Positions 13,639 through 14,497 of a DNA stretch of 14,497 nucleotides are shown here, in pieces. Each line of letters opens with the position of its first letter. Position 1 is the stretch's first letter. The stretch lies in the NCBI GenBank assembly GCA_964584135.1, contig CAZOYN010000018.1, positions 1-14,497 of the forward strand, in the 5' to 3' direction. Source of the DNA: CAZOYN01 sp964584135. GTDB lineage: Bacteria > Patescibacteriota > Saccharimonadia > Saccharimonadales > UBA4665. The notes below the pieces were generated by a model. That model saw nothing but the letters and a program-made list of their open reading frames with translations, had not been told where the DNA came from and ran no database searches. The position numbers and the translations under genes are program-made.

Positions 13639-14497
13639 ATGTCTGCTCGTTCGGTTCGCGTGCCCGGCCCGATCCACCGACGGCTATGGCAGTGGACGGT
13701 TCTGCCGGCCGCTCTATCGGCTGTTGCTGGCGGGATCGGCGCTGTCGACCTGCCGGCTGCCGCCGCTGCGACATTGTCGTCTTCCGTATCGCCGACGCCG
13801 AAGGGCACGTGGCATCCCGACCCGTCCACACCGTCGGCGACCGACGCAGCGTCGAAGTGGGCACTACCGACGATCACGTTTCCGGCCGCTGGTTCGACGA
13901 CGGTGCCGGTGTCGGCGACGTCACTGTCGACCGCGGGTGTGGTCAGCGTGGCGGACCCGGTTGCGGTCGGAACGCTCGGTTTGCCGACATTGCCGACCGG
14001 TACGGAGGCGCAGCCGAACGGCCTCAGGGCACCAACCGGTCTGGCGATGTGGAAACCCGATGTGAGTACGCCGGCTCCCGCGTCGGTGCACGTGACGACG
14101 TTGGGCGATGCCGTGCGCCAGCAACTCGGCGGCGCGCCAATGGCGTTTACAGTCGCGCGGGCGGACAGCGGCACCACCCAGAGTCCCGTCGCTGTCTCGG
14201 TCAACTACGCCGGCTTCCGTGACGCGTACGGCGGCAACTACGCCGAGCGGCTCGAGCTAGTCCGCTATCCGGCGTGTGTCTTGACCACGCCAACCGTTGC
14301 CGGCTGCTCGAATGGTGTCCCGGTCGCGAACCAAGTGAACGACCCGTACAAGACTGCGCTGACGGCCGTCGTTGATGCGGACGGCTCTGCCTTGTCGGTC
14401 GCGGGACTAACATCGGCTTCACCAAGTTCGCTTGCGCCCTTGCCGACAGTGTCGGCAACAGATGCCCCCGTGCAGGGTGTAAACGAAAATAATAAAT
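13639..14497 (+). CDS. secreted actinobacterial RHS/wall-associated-type protein, N-terminal part only
   Basis: Seen: frame 1 from ATG 13639 (GGGGGA 9 nt upstream) open to the window end, about 286 residues. Residues 1-45 form a signal peptide: basic start (RSVRVPGPIHRR), hydrophobic core (VLPAALSAVAGGIGAV), then an Ala-rich cleavage region (PAAAAA). A Ser/Thr/Pro-rich low-complexity stretch follows. Around residues 185-225 lies SVNYAGFRDAYGGNYAERLELVRYPACVLTTP, which resembles the domain that precedes RHS/YD repeats in large actinobacterial secreted toxin-type proteins. No repeats or toxin tip are in the window. The last 20 bases are the AT-rich repeat, so the natural frame ends at 14477 and VNENNK is artificial or the result of an insertion. 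Base composition is unlike everything left of 13287. The RHS assignment is from memory of the family. Confidence 0.72.
   Translation, partial: MSARSVRVPGPIHRRLWQWTVLPAALSAVAGGIGAVDLPAAAAATLSSSVSPTPKGTWHPDPSTPSATDAASKWALPTITFPAAGSTTVPVSATSLSTAGVVSVADPVAVGTLGLPTLPTGTEAQPNGLRAPTGLAMWKPDVSTPAPASVHVTTLGDAVRQQLGGAPMAFTVARADSGTTQSPVAVSVNYAGFRDAYGGNYAERLELVRYPACVLTTPTVAGCSNGVPVANQVNDPYKTALTAVVDADGSALSVAGLTSASPSSLAPLPTVSATDAPVQGVNENNK
14478..14497 (+). repeat. third copy of the 20-bp repeat, at the window end
   Basis: TGTAAACGAAAATAATAAAT, identical to 13174-13193 and inverted relative to 13267-13286. The match begins exactly at 14478 (the preceding base differs from both other copies) and continues to the last base. 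It interrupts the RHS-type reading frame and, with the copy at 13267-13286, brackets the GC-rich segment with its element side facing outward. Confidence 0.9.

Noticed and set aside
13476..14458. Several long open frames on both strands in the GC-rich end, including a 242-aa minus-strand frame
   Set aside because: They overlap the frame-1 RHS-type gene, which has a signal peptide and a recognisable domain. Their products are low-complexity and show no family pattern; high GC gives long shadow frames.

Overview
The window looks like a metagenomic contig from a small-genome Candidate Phyla Radiation bacterium. Candidatus Saccharibacteria (TM7) is my best guess. This rests on overall gene style (compact ATP synthase operon, zinc-ribbon MscL, a basic-tailed aquaporin-like protein, near-leaderless promoters, moderate GC) and not on a marker gene, so the phylum is inference. 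The last 1.2 kb (13287-14477) is clearly more GC-rich and encodes actinobacterial-style proteins, so the window is compositionally a mosaic.

Layout. (1) 1-3619, plus strand: the 3' part of the F1F0 ATP synthase operon: atpA (5' truncated), an unrecognised 132-aa gene, atpG, atpD and atpC, tightly packed or overlapping. (2) 3620-4520, minus strand: mscL with a C-terminal zinc ribbon, and an unknown 153-aa gene, each with a -10 box only 9-11 nt before its start codon. (3) 4560-6464, plus strand: a 302-aa protein with a CVDGR motif, then an aquaporin-like channel, closed by a strong intrinsic terminator. (4) 6463-9777, minus strand: a large UvrD-type helicase fused to a RecB-family nuclease. (5) 9802-12976, minus strand: four genes in one direction, a DUF5343-like protein, IS21-type IstA (DDE intact), IstB (AAA+ ATPase) and a 123-aa unknown protein. 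The last three overlap by 1 and 4 nt. Just before istA lie two near-identical ribosome binding site/ATG units whose reading frame is the istA frame but is closed by TAA and TAG.

(6) 13174-13286: a 113-bp unit bounded by perfect 21-bp inverted repeats, with two hairpins inside. (7) 13287-14477: GC-rich DNA that begins inside an Xre/HTH regulator (only its 3' end remains) and ends inside a secreted RHS/wall-associated-type protein (only its N-terminus remains). It stops at 14478, where the same 20-bp repeat TGTAAACGAAAATAATAAAT starts again and runs to the last base. The foreign segment is therefore bounded on both sides by the outer edge of the same repeat. It could be actinobacterial (possibly host) DNA captured between two mobile-element copies, or an assembly chimera joined at a repeat.

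How the genes work together. The atp genes make the F1 catalytic head. IstA and IstB would form a transposase plus its regulator, with the DUF5343-like and 123-aa proteins as possible accessory factors. The helicase-nuclease starts only 24 bp after that operon and may be read from it or from its own leaderless promoter. The mscL, aquaporin-like and ATP synthase genes are ordinary housekeeping or membrane functions.
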